A stretch of 64,000 bases of DNA from Frankia sp. AiPa1 (GTDB lineage Bacteria > Actinomycetota > Actinomycetes > Frankiales > Frankiaceae): NCBI RefSeq assembly GCF_023243075.1, contig NZ_JALKFZ020000186.1, positions 17,612 to 81,611 on the forward strand, written 5' to 3'. Below the pieces are notes generated by a model. That model saw nothing but the letters and a program-made list of their open reading frames with translations. It did no database searches and had not been told where the DNA came from. Position numbers and translations under genes: made by a program. This document shows, piece by piece, positions 7,947 through 15,593 of this stretch; position 1 is the first letter of the stretch; the number at the start of each line of letters is the position of its first letter.

Positions 7947-8333
7947 GTGCAGGTGTCGGAAGGGATGAGCTCCCTTGTTCTCATGATCGGTCCTGGTCAC
8001 ACCCTGCGACAGGCGGCCCGGCTGATGGCTGCCCGCCGGGTGGGTGCCGCGGTCGTTCACGATGCGGACAGCCAGGGTTACGGGATTCTCACCGAGCGGG
8101 ACGTGTTGCGTTCCGTCGCGGCCGGGCAGGATCCCGACGTCGAGATCGCGACGAACCACCTCACCCGTGACGTCGTCTTCGCGGATCCGCGGTGGTCTCT
8201 TGACGAGGCGGCGGCCGCGATGCTGCGGGGAGAGTTTCGTCACCTGATAGTCACCTCAGGCGGTGAGGTCTCCGGAATTCTGAGCATGCGTGACGTCGTG
8301 CGTTGCTGGAGTCGCGTCCACGTGACGGCGTGA
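7947..8333 (+). CDS. CBS-domain pair protein
   Basis: A 128-residue protein made almost entirely of two CBS motifs (about 8-65 and 72-125; TLRQAARLMAARRVGAAVV, GILTERDVLRSV, SLDEAAAAMLRGEFRHLIV, GILSMRDVVRCW). Stand-alone CBS pairs bind adenine nucleotides and act as energy or ligand sensors; the ligand and partner cannot be read here. GTG 7947 follows GGGAGGCGAC. It lies 109 bases upstream of the Crp/Fnr-type regulator on the same strand, which may be functionally linked. Confidence 0.85.
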   Translation: MQVSEGMSSLVLMIGPGHTLRQAARLMAARRVGAAVVHDADSQGYGILTERDVLRSVAAGQDPDVEIATNHLTRDVVFADPRWSLDEAAAAMLRGEFRHLIVTSGGEVSGILSMRDVVRCWSRVHVTA

Positions 8334-8430
8334 GTGCGTGGTGAGCTGGTCCGGGGATGTTTCCGGCGGGCCGATCACGGGGGTTCGCCCCTTGTCGACG
8401 GCTGCGGCACATGAGAGGGGGCGGCAACGC

Positions 8431-8436
8431 TACGGT
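8431..8436 (+). promoter_or_regulatory. -10 element of the Crp/Fnr gene (leaderless)
   Basis: TACGGT ends six bases before ATG 8443 with no Shine-Dalgarno between, implying a separate promoter from the CBS gene. Confidence 0.5.
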
Positions 8437-8442
8437 CACCGC

Positions 8443-9120
8443 ATGCACGACAACGAGGCGGTCGCCCTTCTTCGCGCGACCACGCTGTTGAAGGAGCTGG
8501 ACGAAGAGGATCTGCTGCGCCTGGCCGCCCGGGCGGTCACGCGGCGGTTCCGGCGGGGGCAGGTGATCTTCACCGAGGGTGAGCCGGCGGACACCCTGCT
8601 CGTGGTGGCCAGCGGCCGGCTGAAGATTCTCACCAAGGCGGACGACGGGCGCGACCACGTGCTGAACATCGCGGGTCCGCAGGAGACGCTCGGCGAGATC
8701 AACATCGTCGAGGCGGGTACCCGCTCCGCCAGCGTCGAGGCGCTGGAGCCCAGCACCGCCCTGGTGCTCGACCGGACGGCGGTGTGGGAGCTCGTCCACG
8801 AGCGCCCCGCGGTCGCCGAGCAGCTCATCCGGGCCCTGGTCGCCCATGTGCGGCGGCTGACGGGAGCCAACGCCGACCTGGTGTTCCTCGATCTGCCTCG
8901 CCGGGTGGCGAAGCTGCTGCTGTTGCGGATGAGGGAGGCGGGCCGTCCGGTCATCGAGCTCGGGCTCACCCAGACCGAGATCGCCTCGCTTCTCGGTGGC
9001 TCGCGGCAGTCGGTCAATCAGGCGCTGCGGGAGTTCGAACGGCGTTCCTGGATCCTCTCCGAGGGGCAGACGATCACGATTCTCCAGGTCGACCGGCTGC
9101 GTCGTTTCGCCGGCGACTGA
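8443..9120 (+). CDS. Crp/Fnr family transcriptional regulator
   Basis: A 225-residue regulator: cyclic-nucleotide-binding fold at about 10-130, with a phosphate-binding-like cassette LGEINIVEAGTRSASVEAL, a long dimer helix, and a C-terminal winged helix (LTQTEIASLLGGSRQSVNQA) as recognition element. There is no N-terminal cysteine cluster, so an Fnr-type iron-sulfur sensor is unlikely; it resembles the actinobacterial Crp-like group. Effector and regulon are unknown. The ATG at 8443 follows a TACGGT hexamer; the frame upstream to 8338 is not natural-looking. It sits between the CBS gene and cimA. Confidence 0.88.
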   Translation: MHDNEAVALLRATTLLKELDEEDLLRLAARAVTRRFRRGQVIFTEGEPADTLLVVASGRLKILTKADDGRDHVLNIAGPQETLGEINIVEAGTRSASVEALEPSTALVLDRTAVWELVHERPAVAEQLIRALVAHVRRLTGANADLVFLDLPRRVAKLLLLRMREAGRPVIELGLTQTEIASLLGGSRQSVNQALREFERRSWILSEGQTITILQVDRLRRFAGD

Positions 9121-9425
9121 GCCACCCCGGCCGCCAGGGCCTGTGGTTGGCATCGTGCCCGCTACCCGGTGTCCGGTCTATCGTCCACGTCACACTGTTC
9201 ACATGTCGAGTCTGTTACACGTAGGCTTGGTCGTCGGCGGCGAACCCGTCTCCGTCGCGCGTTCCGGTCGCTGACCCATGGGGCCGGGCGCGTGGCGGCC
9301 CAGGTCTCCGCACCTGCCGGACGCCCTCGCCGGAGCACGTCGTCCGCGCGCGGCCGGTGGGAGAGCGGAGCGGTCGCGGTGGACTCGGTCCCGCGGCCAT
9401 CCGATCCACCGGAGAGGCGCCCGGC
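9121..9425. other. Intergenic region upstream of cimA
   Basis: About 305 bases. A possible promoter is TTCACA (9198-9203), an 18-base spacer and TAGGCT (9222-9227). A 23-codon ORF at 9203-9274 (Leu/Val rich, with one TTA codon) overlaps that promoter and is not favoured as a leader peptide. Confidence 0.4.
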
Positions 9426-11033
9426 GTGCGGCCATACGATCCCGATTCCCTGCACATCTACGACACGACGTTGCGGGATGGCACCCAGCAGGAGGGCCTG
9501 TCCCTGTCCGTCGGGGACAAGCTGGCGATCGCCCGCCACCTTGACGATCTCGGCGTCGGCTTCATCGAGGGTGGCTGGCCCGGCTCCAATCCGAAGGACG
9601 CGGAGTTCTTCGACCGGGCGCGTACGGAGCTGAACCTGACGACGGCCCGCCTCGCCGCATTCGGCGCGACGCGGCGCGCCGGCCGGGCCGCCGCGGACGA
9701 TCCACAGGTCGCCGCGCTGCGTGACGCCGGGACGTCCGTCGTCTGCCTGGTGGCCAAATCCGACCTGCGTCATGTCGAGCGGGCACTGCGCACCGACGCC
9801 GCCGAGAACCTGGCGATGATCCGGGACACCGTCGCCCATCTGCGCGCCGAGGGCAAGCGGGTCTTCCTCGACGCCGAGCACTTCTTCGACGGCTACCGGG
9901 CCCACCCGGACTACGCGCTGGCGGTCGTGCGGACCGCGGCGCAGGCGGGTGCCGAGGTCGTCGTGCTGTGCGACACCAACGGCGGCATGCTGCCCGGCCG
10001 TATCTCCGAGGTGGTGGGGCGCGTGCTCGAGGCCACCGGGGCCCGCCTGGGCATCCACTGCCATGACGACACCGACTGCGCGGTGGCGAACAGCCTGGTC
10101 GCCGTCGAGGCTGGCGTCACCCACGTCCAGGGCACGGCCAACGGCTACGGCGAGCGGTGCGGAAACGCGAACCTGTTCAGCATCATCGCCGGTCTGGAGA
10201 CCAAACTGGAACGGGCCGTGCTGCCTCCCGGGCGGCTGCGCGAGCTGGTCCGGGTCGCCCACGCCATCGACGAGGTGACGAACTCCGCGCCCGACCCGCA
10301 CCGCCCGTACGTCGGGACGAGCGCGTTCGCGCACAAGGCCGGCCTGCACGCGAGTGCCGTCAAGATCGACCCCGACATGTACCAGCACATCGACCCGGCC
10401 ATGGTCGGCAACGACATGCGCATGCTGGTCTCGGAACTCGCCGGCCGGGCGACCCTCGAGCTCAAGGGCCGGGAGCTCGGCCTCGATCTCTCGAACGAGC
10501 GGGACGCGCTCGGTCGCGTCCTTGAGCTGATCAAGCAACGGGAGGCGGCCGGATTCGCCTACGAGGGCGCCGAGGCATCGTTCGAGCTGCTGCTGCGCGA
10601 CGAGGTGACCGGCCGAGTGCGCTACTACACGCTGGAGTCCTGGCGGGTGATCGTCGAGCGGCGTCCGGACGGCGAGGTGGTCAGCGAGGCCACCGTGAAG
10701 CTCACCTCACACGGCGCCCGCCACGTCGCCACCGCCGAGGGCAACGGCCCCGTCAACGCGCTCGACCGGGCGTTGCGTGACGCGCTGGAGAAGTCCTATC
10801 CGGGCCTGGCCGACCTGGAACTCGTCGACTTCAAGGTGCGCATCCTCGACGGTCGGCAGGGATCCGGCGCGGTCACCCGGGTGCTCGTGGGCACCGGCGA
10901 CGGACGCTCCCGGTGGGACACCATCGGAGTGGACGAGAACATCATCGCCGCGTCCTGGTCCGCCCTGGTGGACGCGGTCAACTATGGCCTGCGCCGCCAG
11001 GGCGAGCGTCCTGACCCGGCGGCCGTTTCCTGA
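9426..11033 (+). CDS. cimA: Citramalate synthase (2-isopropylmalate synthase-like)
   Basis: A 535-residue acyltransferase of the CimA/LeuA superfamily. The TIM barrel begins LHIYDTTLRDGTQQEGLSLS and carries the metal site GIHCHDDTDCAVANS and the glycine-rich TANGYGERCGNANL. The C-terminal third is a LeuA-type dimer or allosteric domain (EGNGPVNALDRALRDAL). This architecture fits (R)-citramalate synthase, which condenses pyruvate and acetyl-CoA to feed isoleucine synthesis through LeuCD and LeuB. Homocitrate-type activity cannot be excluded by sequence alone. GTG 9426 follows GGAGAG; an earlier in-frame start at 9357 has no such site. Confidence 0.88.
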   Translation: MRPYDPDSLHIYDTTLRDGTQQEGLSLSVGDKLAIARHLDDLGVGFIEGGWPGSNPKDAEFFDRARTELNLTTARLAAFGATRRAGRAAADDPQVAALRDAGTSVVCLVAKSDLRHVERALRTDAAENLAMIRDTVAHLRAEGKRVFLDAEHFFDGYRAHPDYALAVVRTAAQAGAEVVVLCDTNGGMLPGRISEVVGRVLEATGARLGIHCHDDTDCAVANSLVAVEAGVTHVQGTANGYGERCGNANLFSIIAGLETKLERAVLPPGRLRELVRVAHAIDEVTNSAPDPHRPYVGTSAFAHKAGLHASAVKIDPDMYQHIDPAMVGNDMRMLVSELAGRATLELKGRELGLDLSNERDALGRVLELIKQREAAGFAYEGAEASFELLLRDEVTGRVRYYTLESWRVIVERRPDGEVVSEATVKLTSHGARHVATAEGNGPVNALDRALRDALEKSYPGLADLELVDFKVRILDGRQGSGAVTRVLVGTGDGRSRWDTIGVDENIIAASWSALVDAVNYGLRRQGERPDPAAVS

Positions 11034-11063
11034 ACCTTGCCGTTGTGCGGCTCGGTGCGGACT

Positions 11064-11142
11064 CGCCCACCCGGCGCACGGACCGCACAGGGGGTGCGGC
11101 TCGCCGTGACCGCCGGTGTGGGGAGTCGGCGCCGGGTGGGCG
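11064..11142. terminator. Long inverted repeat between convergent genes
   Basis: Perfect 14-bp arms (CGCCCACCCGGCGC at 11064-11077, complement at 11129-11142) enclose a smaller 6-bp hairpin (11083-11099). It lies between cimA and the convergent small gene and probably ends transcription from both sides. Confidence 0.6.
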
Positions 11143-11406
11143 TCAGCCCTCCTCGATCTCCTCCCACCACTGGCACCACCACTCGCCACCCACCAGGATG
11201 CGCAGCTTGGGATGCCAGCAGTAGGAGATGGAGTCGTCGGTGTTCAGGTAGTACAGGCAGTTGTCGCACCGCTCGGCGCCGTTCGGCTTCGCGCGCAGGA
11301 TCGCGTCCTCGGCCAGGTGGCCGAGTTTGACGCTGAGCTCCTCGTCGACATCCTTCGGCTCGGGTGCCCCGACGTCGTACACCGGTGTCGTGTCGAGTTC
11401 GCTCAC
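11143..11406 (-). CDS. Cys/Trp-rich small actinobacterial protein
   Basis: An 87-residue acidic protein of unknown function. The C-terminal half contains CDNCLYYLNTDDSISYCWHP, then ILVGGEWWCQWWEEIEEG, giving four cysteines (C-x2-C, C, C) and several tryptophans. That arrangement could hold an iron-sulfur cluster or zinc; this is inference. It appears to be a conserved actinobacterial family, but no name is recalled. GTG 11406 is preceded by GAAAGGGG at good spacing, which fixes the start. Confidence 0.75.
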   Translation of the reverse strand: MSELDTTPVYDVGAPEPKDVDEELSVKLGHLAEDAILRAKPNGAERCDNCLYYLNTDDSISYCWHPKLRILVGGEWWCQWWEEIEEG

Positions 11407-11673
11407 GATTCCCCTTTCCCATCCCGCCGCCCCGTGACCCGCCGCCACGGGGTCGTCCGCACCCGGCCCGGCGCCTCGCGCCGTTCGAAGCCGGCGGAAG
11501 GGCCCTTGTGAAGGCTCGTCGGGGTGGCCCGCCGCTGCTCGATGCCACCTGCTACCGGGAGTGCTTCCGGTCATCCTGCCTTATTTTCGGGGCGTATCCC
11601 TCGTCTGGCGAATCCGATCACGCCGCTCGGCCGCGGGGCCGCCCGGTGTGCAGGCACCTGGCCGGGCGACGGA

Positions 11674-11679
11674 TACGGT
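11674..11679 (+). promoter_or_regulatory. -10 element of the FAH-family gene (leaderless)
   Basis: TACGGT ends six bases before the GTG start at 11686, the same spacing as at leuB and the Crp-type gene. Confidence 0.5.
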
Positions 11680-11685
11680 CGGGGT

Positions 11686-12465
11686 GTGCGTATCGCGAGG
11701 TTCACCGATGGTTCCGAGCCCGGCTTCGGCGTGGTGGAGGGCTCGATCGAGGATGGTACGGCCGTCGTCGCGGGCATTGCGCCGCATCCGTTCGGCCCGT
11801 TCTCGTTCACCGGCGTGCGACGCCCCCTGGCCGACGTCCGGCTCCTTGCCCCGGTGCTGCCCAGCAAGGTTCTCTGCGTCGGCAAGAACTATGCCGACCA
11901 TGTCCGGGAGATGGGCGGGGCCGAGGCCCCGGCCCGGCCGATTCTGTTTCTCAAGCCGTCGACCAGCGTCGCCGGACCAGGCGATCCGGTCATGCTGCCC
12001 CCAGGCAGTGACCGGGTGGACTTCGAGGGGGAGCTGGCCGTCGTCATCGGCCGGCTGTGTCGCGACGTGCCACCCGAACGGGCCAGCGAGGTCGTGCTCG
12101 GCTACACCTGCGCCAACGACGTCACCGCCCGTGACCAGCAGTCGGCCGACGGGCAGTGGACCCGGGCAAAGGGGCATGACACGTTCTGTCCGCTCGGCCC
12201 CTGGATCGAGACCGACCTCGACCCCGCCGACCTGGCACTGCGCACCACGCTCGACGGTGAGCAGCGGCAGAGTTCGCGCACGAGGCTGTTGCTGCGTGAT
12301 GTGCCGGCGCTGGTGGCGTACATGTCGGCGGCGATGACGCTACTGCCCGGGGACGTCCTGCTGACCGGAACCCCGGCCGGGGTCGGGCCGATGCGGCCGG
12401 GCCAGCAGGTCGCGGTGACCATCGAGGGTATCGGAACTCTCACCAATCCGGTCACGGCGCGCTGA
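11686..12465 (+). CDS. Fumarylacetoacetate hydrolase family protein
   Basis: A 259-residue FAH-fold enzyme. The core shows KVLCVGKNYADHVREMGG, PILFLKPSTSVAGPGD, the metal-binding Glu residues in VDFEGELAVVIGR, GYTCANDVTARDQQ, KGHDTFCPLGPW and LLTGTPAGVGPMRPG. The length and motifs fit the acylpyruvase / 2-hydroxyhepta-diene-dioate isomerase branch rather than true fumarylacetoacetase, so a role in hydrolysis or decarboxylation of small oxo-acids is likely but the substrate is unknown. GTG 11686 lies six bases after TACGGT. A strong hairpin follows the stop. Confidence 0.9.
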   Translation: MRIARFTDGSEPGFGVVEGSIEDGTAVVAGIAPHPFGPFSFTGVRRPLADVRLLAPVLPSKVLCVGKNYADHVREMGGAEAPARPILFLKPSTSVAGPGDPVMLPPGSDRVDFEGELAVVIGRLCRDVPPERASEVVLGYTCANDVTARDQQSADGQWTRAKGHDTFCPLGPWIETDLDPADLALRTTLDGEQRQSSRTRLLLRDVPALVAYMSAAMTLLPGDVLLTGTPAGVGPMRPGQQVAVTIEGIGTLTNPVTAR

Positions 12466-12470
12466 CGGGC

Positions 12471-12507
12471 GCTCGCCCGGCCGAGGCTCCGATCCGGCCG
12501 GGCGAGC
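12471..12507 (+). terminator. Hairpin after the FAH-family gene
   Basis: A perfect 13-bp stem (GCTCGCCCGGCCG / CGGCCGGGCGAGC) with an 11-base loop starts five bases after the stop. Confidence 0.7.
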
Positions 12508-12570
12508 ACCGTTCACCGGCCGCGGTGAAAACGGTCGGCCCCCGTGCTCCGGTGACCGCCGTCGATGGGG

Positions 12571-12576
12571 TACAGT
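12571..12576 (+). promoter_or_regulatory. -10 element of the tRNA-Gln gene
   Basis: TACAGT lies 21 bases before the mature 5' end of tRNA-Gln. Confidence 0.4.
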
Positions 12577-12597
12577 AGGCAACGCCGAACAGGCCCT

Positions 12598-12669
12598 TGG
12601 GGTATGGGGTAATTGGCAGCCCGGCGGATTCTGGTTCCGCTAGTCTAGGTTCGAGTCCTGGTACCCCAG
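12598..12669 (+). tRNA. tRNA-Gln (CTG anticodon)
   Basis: A 72-nt cloverleaf: acceptor arms TGGGGTA / TACCCCA with discriminator G, D-loop region GTAATTGGCAGC, anticodon stem GCGGA / TCCGC around TTCTGGT (anticodon CTG at 12631-12633), and T-arm GGTTCGAGTCC. The encoded 3' CCA is absent, as expected here. It reads CAG codons. Confidence 0.97.
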
Positions 12670-12678
12670 CTGTACGAG

Positions 12679-12715
12679 CGGCTCTCGTTGGAGCCGTTCG
12701 CCGGACTAGTCCGGC
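12679..12715 (+). terminator. Hairpins between the tRNA genes
   Basis: CGGCTC / GAGCCG with a 6-base loop (12679-12696) is followed by the perfect 16-bp palindrome GCCGGACTAGTCCGGC (12700-12715). Either could end or process the tRNA-Gln transcript. Confidence 0.45.
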
Positions 12716-12717
12716 AT

Positions 12718-12751
12718 CCTGTACACTCAGGAACCCTGTACACTCAGGAAC
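12718..12751. repeat. 17-bp tandem duplication between the tRNA genes
   Basis: Two exact adjacent copies of CCTGTACACTCAGGAAC. The unit could duplicate a promoter element of tRNA-Glu, 40 bases downstream. Confidence 0.8.
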
Positions 12752-12790
12752 ATAGTTTCACCGCAGGTTTGTACGTAGATTTTCAGTCTT

Positions 12791-12863
12791 GGCCCCGTCG
12801 TCTAGCGGCCCAGGACGCCGCCCTCTCAAGGCGGTAGCGCCGGTTCGAATCCGGTCGGGGCTA
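12791..12863 (+). tRNA. tRNA-Glu (CTC anticodon)
   Basis: A 73-nt cloverleaf: acceptor GGCCCCG / CGGGGCT (one G-T pair) with discriminator A, anticodon stem CCGCC / GGCGG around CTCTCAA (anticodon CTC at 12825-12827), and T-arm GGTTCGAATCC. It reads GAG codons. No gltX gene lies beside it in this window. Confidence 0.97.
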
Positions 12864-12922
12864 CAGCGGGCTTGTATCTTCTTTTCCCAGAAGACCAGAG
12901 GTATGCCCGTGTTCTCGATGCC

Positions 12923-12958
12923 ACGATGGCCCGCGGAGTGCGCTCCACGGGCCATCGT
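12923..12958 (+). terminator. Strong hairpin after tRNA-Glu
   Basis: A 16-bp stem with one mismatch (arm ACGATGGCCCG pairs with CGGGCCATCGT; inner GGAG pairs with CTCC) closes a TGCG tetraloop. It lies 60 bases after tRNA-Glu. Confidence 0.65.
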
Positions 12959-13013
12959 CGTCTCTGCGTCCGGCCCAGCCGCTGGTCCCAGCGGCCTCAT
13001 ACCGGGCGAAGGC

Positions 13014-13370
13014 CTACCGGACGACCGTCAGCCGGGGCATGAACGCCGGGTGGCGCGCCATCGTGCATTCCCGGCAACCGCAGGTGCTCGGGCCACCCCA
13101 GCCGTGCACCTCGGGTTCCCCGTGGGTCTCGGACTGCCCGCGCACCTCGGACTGCGCACGCACCTTGGATCGCGCGGCCTCGACCACCGTGAGCGGCAGG
13201 GCAGCCGGGACCAGGCGCAGCTGTGGACGCGCGGAGGCGGCCAGGGCGGTGGGCCGGGTCTCGCCGCTGGCACCGGCGGCCGGCGAGCCCGGGTGGGCCG
13301 CGTGTGGCGCAACGAGGGTGGTCGCGGTCGAGGCTGTCAGGGCCACTGGGGGCACGGTGTCCTCCTCCAT
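13014..13370 (-). CDS. Hypothetical protein, Ala/Val-rich with a C-terminal Cys motif
   Basis: I do not recognise this gene. The 118-residue frame has strongly GC-biased third positions over its whole length, which argues that it is translated. The middle is Ala/Thr/Val-rich with possible helical stretches, then a charged repeat-like stretch (VRAQSEVRGQSETHGEPEVH), and the C-terminus has STCGCRECTMARHPAFM with three cysteines (C-x-C-x2-C) that might bind metal. ATG 13370 has a weak AGGA upstream; GTG 13403 in frame is an alternative start. No signal peptide is clear. Confidence 0.45.
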   Translation of the reverse strand: MEEDTVPPVALTASTATTLVAPHAAHPGSPAAGASGETRPTALAASARPQLRLVPAALPLTVVEAARSKVRAQSEVRGQSETHGEPEVHGWGGPSTCGCRECTMARHPAFMPRLTVVR

Positions 13371-13556
13371 GGGCGGCCGTCCTGGGGCCACCTCGCGGAC
13401 CACAGACTGTCCGGGGGACCATCATTCGCGCCATCCTCCGTTGAGCCCGGTCCGAGGTGGTGCGGAAGGCCTAGTCAAACCTGGGCACTGTCGTCATGTG
13501 ACACCACCCTTGACAACCATGGTGCTCCCGGGCTCGAACGGTAGAAACTTGCGCGG

Positions 13557-15194
13557 ATGTCCACCGTCAGTCCCTCGACCCCTGAACGGGCCCGCCGTCG
13601 GCACGGCAGCGCTCGTGGAGGACGCGGTGCCCGGCGCGGTGGCCGCCCCGCCTCGACGCGGGCCACGGTTTCCGCGCTGTCGATGCCACTCGAGGGTGGC
13701 GGACAGGACGGGCCGAGGCCGGTGCGCCGGCTGGCCGCGCTGCTCCCGCAGAGCCGTGGGCTGCCGATCGAGGACTGGACCGCCCGGCACACCCTCATGT
13801 GCCTGGTGCTCGCGATGCACCTACCGATCCTCGCCGGTTACGCCGTCGTCCGGGAGCTGAGCCCCGCGCACGGCCTGCTGGCCGCCACCCCCGCGGGTCT
13901 GTTGTTCGCCGCGGCGGTCGTGCCGGGCCGGCGTCGCGTGCGGGCGCTGGCCGCGAGCCTGGGCCTGTTGTGCTGCTCGGTCGTCCTGGTGCACATCTCC
14001 GACGGCCTGATGCCCATGTACTTCCACTTCTTCGTCGTGGTCGCCCTGATCGCGCTCTACGAGGAGTGGACGGTCTACCTGCTGGCGATCGCGTTCGTGT
14101 TCGTCGCGAACCTGACGATGGGGGACATCGTCACCCGACGTTCGCCGACGCTGGACAACGCGTGGCTGCTGGCCGGTCTGCACGCGGGCTTCATCTTCGC
14201 GCTCGCCTGTGCGCAGATGGTCTTCTGGCACTACAACGAGCAGTCCCGCCGCCGCGTCGAGGACTACCGCCAGCAGTTGCACGAGGGGCAGCAGTCCCTG
14301 ATGGCTCGGCTGGAGGAGACCGACCGGATCCGCAGTGACCTCCTGGCCACCGTCTCGCACGAGTTCCGCACCCCGCTGACCGGGATCCGCGGCAACCTGC
14401 TCACCATCAAGCGGCATCGCGACCGGCTCACCGACGCCCGGCTCGACGATCTGCTCGACACCGCGGTGCGCAACTCCGACCGGCTCTCCCGGCTGCTGGA
14501 GAATATGCTGACGGCCGCCACGGCCACCGGCACAGACGAGACGACGATCGCCGACCTGCCAGACGTCGTCCGCCATGTTCTCGATGGCCTGCCGTACACG
14601 AGCTCCCCGAGCAGTGTCACGGTCGACGTGCCGGCCGAGCTGCCCGTCCGGATGGCCCGGCAGGCCCTCATCCAGGTCGTGGCGAACCTCGTCGACAACG
14701 CGCTCGTGCACTCCTGGCCGGGAGCCCCGGTGCGGCTCATCGCCGGCCGGGTCGGCGACGAGGTCGTGCTGCGCGTGCGCAACCCCGGCCCGGACCTGGA
14801 TCCCGACACGATCCGCCAGCTGTTCGAGCCATTCACTCAGCGCGATGGTTCCGCGACGCGTGCGATCGACGGCGCTGGCATGGGTCTTTACGTCGTGCGC
14901 CGCCTGGTCGAGGTGCACGGGGGGCGCCTGCGGATGTCCTCCGACAACGGCGAGATCATCGTCGAGGTGAACCTGTGGGCGGCGACGGCGCCCGCCCTGT
15001 CCGCCACCCTGCCGGTGACCGAGGCGGAGCCGGAGCTTCCAGTACCCATGCCGCTGCCGCGCAGCCTGCGCGTCGAGGATGCTGGTTCACCACGCCCGCT
15101 GGGTCCGCTGGGCCGCCCGCCCGGCGGCGGTCGCCCGGAGCTTCGTGCGTTGCCGCAGGAGATCCGGTCGCTGCCGATGGATCAGCTCGGCTGA
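13557..15194 (+). CDS. Membrane sensor histidine kinase (orphan)
   Basis: A 545-residue kinase. A basic N-terminus is followed by about six hydrophobic segments (residues about 78-230), then a coiled linker, a HisKA domain with VSHEFRTPLTGIRGN (phospho-acceptor His268), and a HATPase domain with N-box NLVDN (377-381), an EPFTQRDG F-box region and GAGMGLYVVRRLVEVHGG. The C-terminal 60 residues are Pro-rich. It should autophosphorylate and pass phosphate to a response regulator, but none is adjacent, so it is an orphan kinase with unknown signal. ATG 13557 has no Shine-Dalgarno; a TAGAAA hexamer lies nine bases upstream. Confidence 0.9.
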   Translation: MSTVSPSTPERARRRHGSARGGRGARRGGRPASTRATVSALSMPLEGGGQDGPRPVRRLAALLPQSRGLPIEDWTARHTLMCLVLAMHLPILAGYAVVRELSPAHGLLAATPAGLLFAAAVVPGRRRVRALAASLGLLCCSVVLVHISDGLMPMYFHFFVVVALIALYEEWTVYLLAIAFVFVANLTMGDIVTRRSPTLDNAWLLAGLHAGFIFALACAQMVFWHYNEQSRRRVEDYRQQLHEGQQSLMARLEETDRIRSDLLATVSHEFRTPLTGIRGNLLTIKRHRDRLTDARLDDLLDTAVRNSDRLSRLLENMLTAATATGTDETTIADLPDVVRHVLDGLPYTSSPSSVTVDVPAELPVRMARQALIQVVANLVDNALVHSWPGAPVRLIAGRVGDEVVLRVRNPGPDLDPDTIRQLFEPFTQRDGSATRAIDGAGMGLYVVRRLVEVHGGRLRMSSDNGEIIVEVNLWAATAPALSATLPVTEAEPELPVPMPLPRSLRVEDAGSPRPLGPLGRPPGGGRPELRALPQEIRSLPMDQLG

Positions 15195-15195
15195 G

Positions 15196-15265
15196 CCCAC
15201 CTGGACCTGGCCCCCTGGATCTGCCCACCTGGACCTGCCCACCTGGACCTGGTCCAGGGGACCTG
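15196..15265. repeat. 14-bp tandem repeat, five copies
   Basis: Units CCCACCTGGACCTG (three exact, two degenerate) run back to back directly after the histidine-kinase stop. No gene lies in 15195-15593 apart from this array and the hairpin at 15362-15435. Confidence 0.8.
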
Positions 15266-15361
15266 GCTACCCCCGCCACAGATGGTGAGCCTGGTGAAGA
15301 TGGTGCCACCGGTTGCCCGAGATCACGATCCGTGATGGCAATCTCGAAGTGGCGGGCCGCA

Positions 15362-15435
15362 AAGATCCAAACAGGTCGCCGTGGGGGCTGCCGTGCCCGA
15401 TATGCCCCCCACGGCGACCTGTGTAACGGGATCTT
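15362..15435. terminator. Large bidirectional hairpin between convergent kinases
   Basis: A perfect 17-bp stem (15371-15387 with 15406-15422) is extended by an outer 7-bp stem (AAGATCC / GGATCTT). It lies between the sensor kinase and the convergent Ser/Thr kinase and should stop both transcripts. Confidence 0.75.
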
Positions 15436-15593
15436 GCCTGGCGGCCTGCCACAGGGCGTGACCAACGGTCCTGGCCGGGCGACCGCCGGCTGGGACCAGC
15501 GCCGGCCGGGCTGATCGTTCCTGCTGGGAGGACCGGCGCCAGCTGCGAGGACGGCGCCAGTTGGTGGGGAGAACGGCCGAGTGGTGGGTCCGG

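Noticed and set aside
9203..9274. 23-codon ORF upstream of cimA as a Leu/Val leader peptide
   Set aside because: It has no Leu or Val run like the leuA leader, no Ile codons, no clear hairpin pair, and overlaps a plausible promoter.
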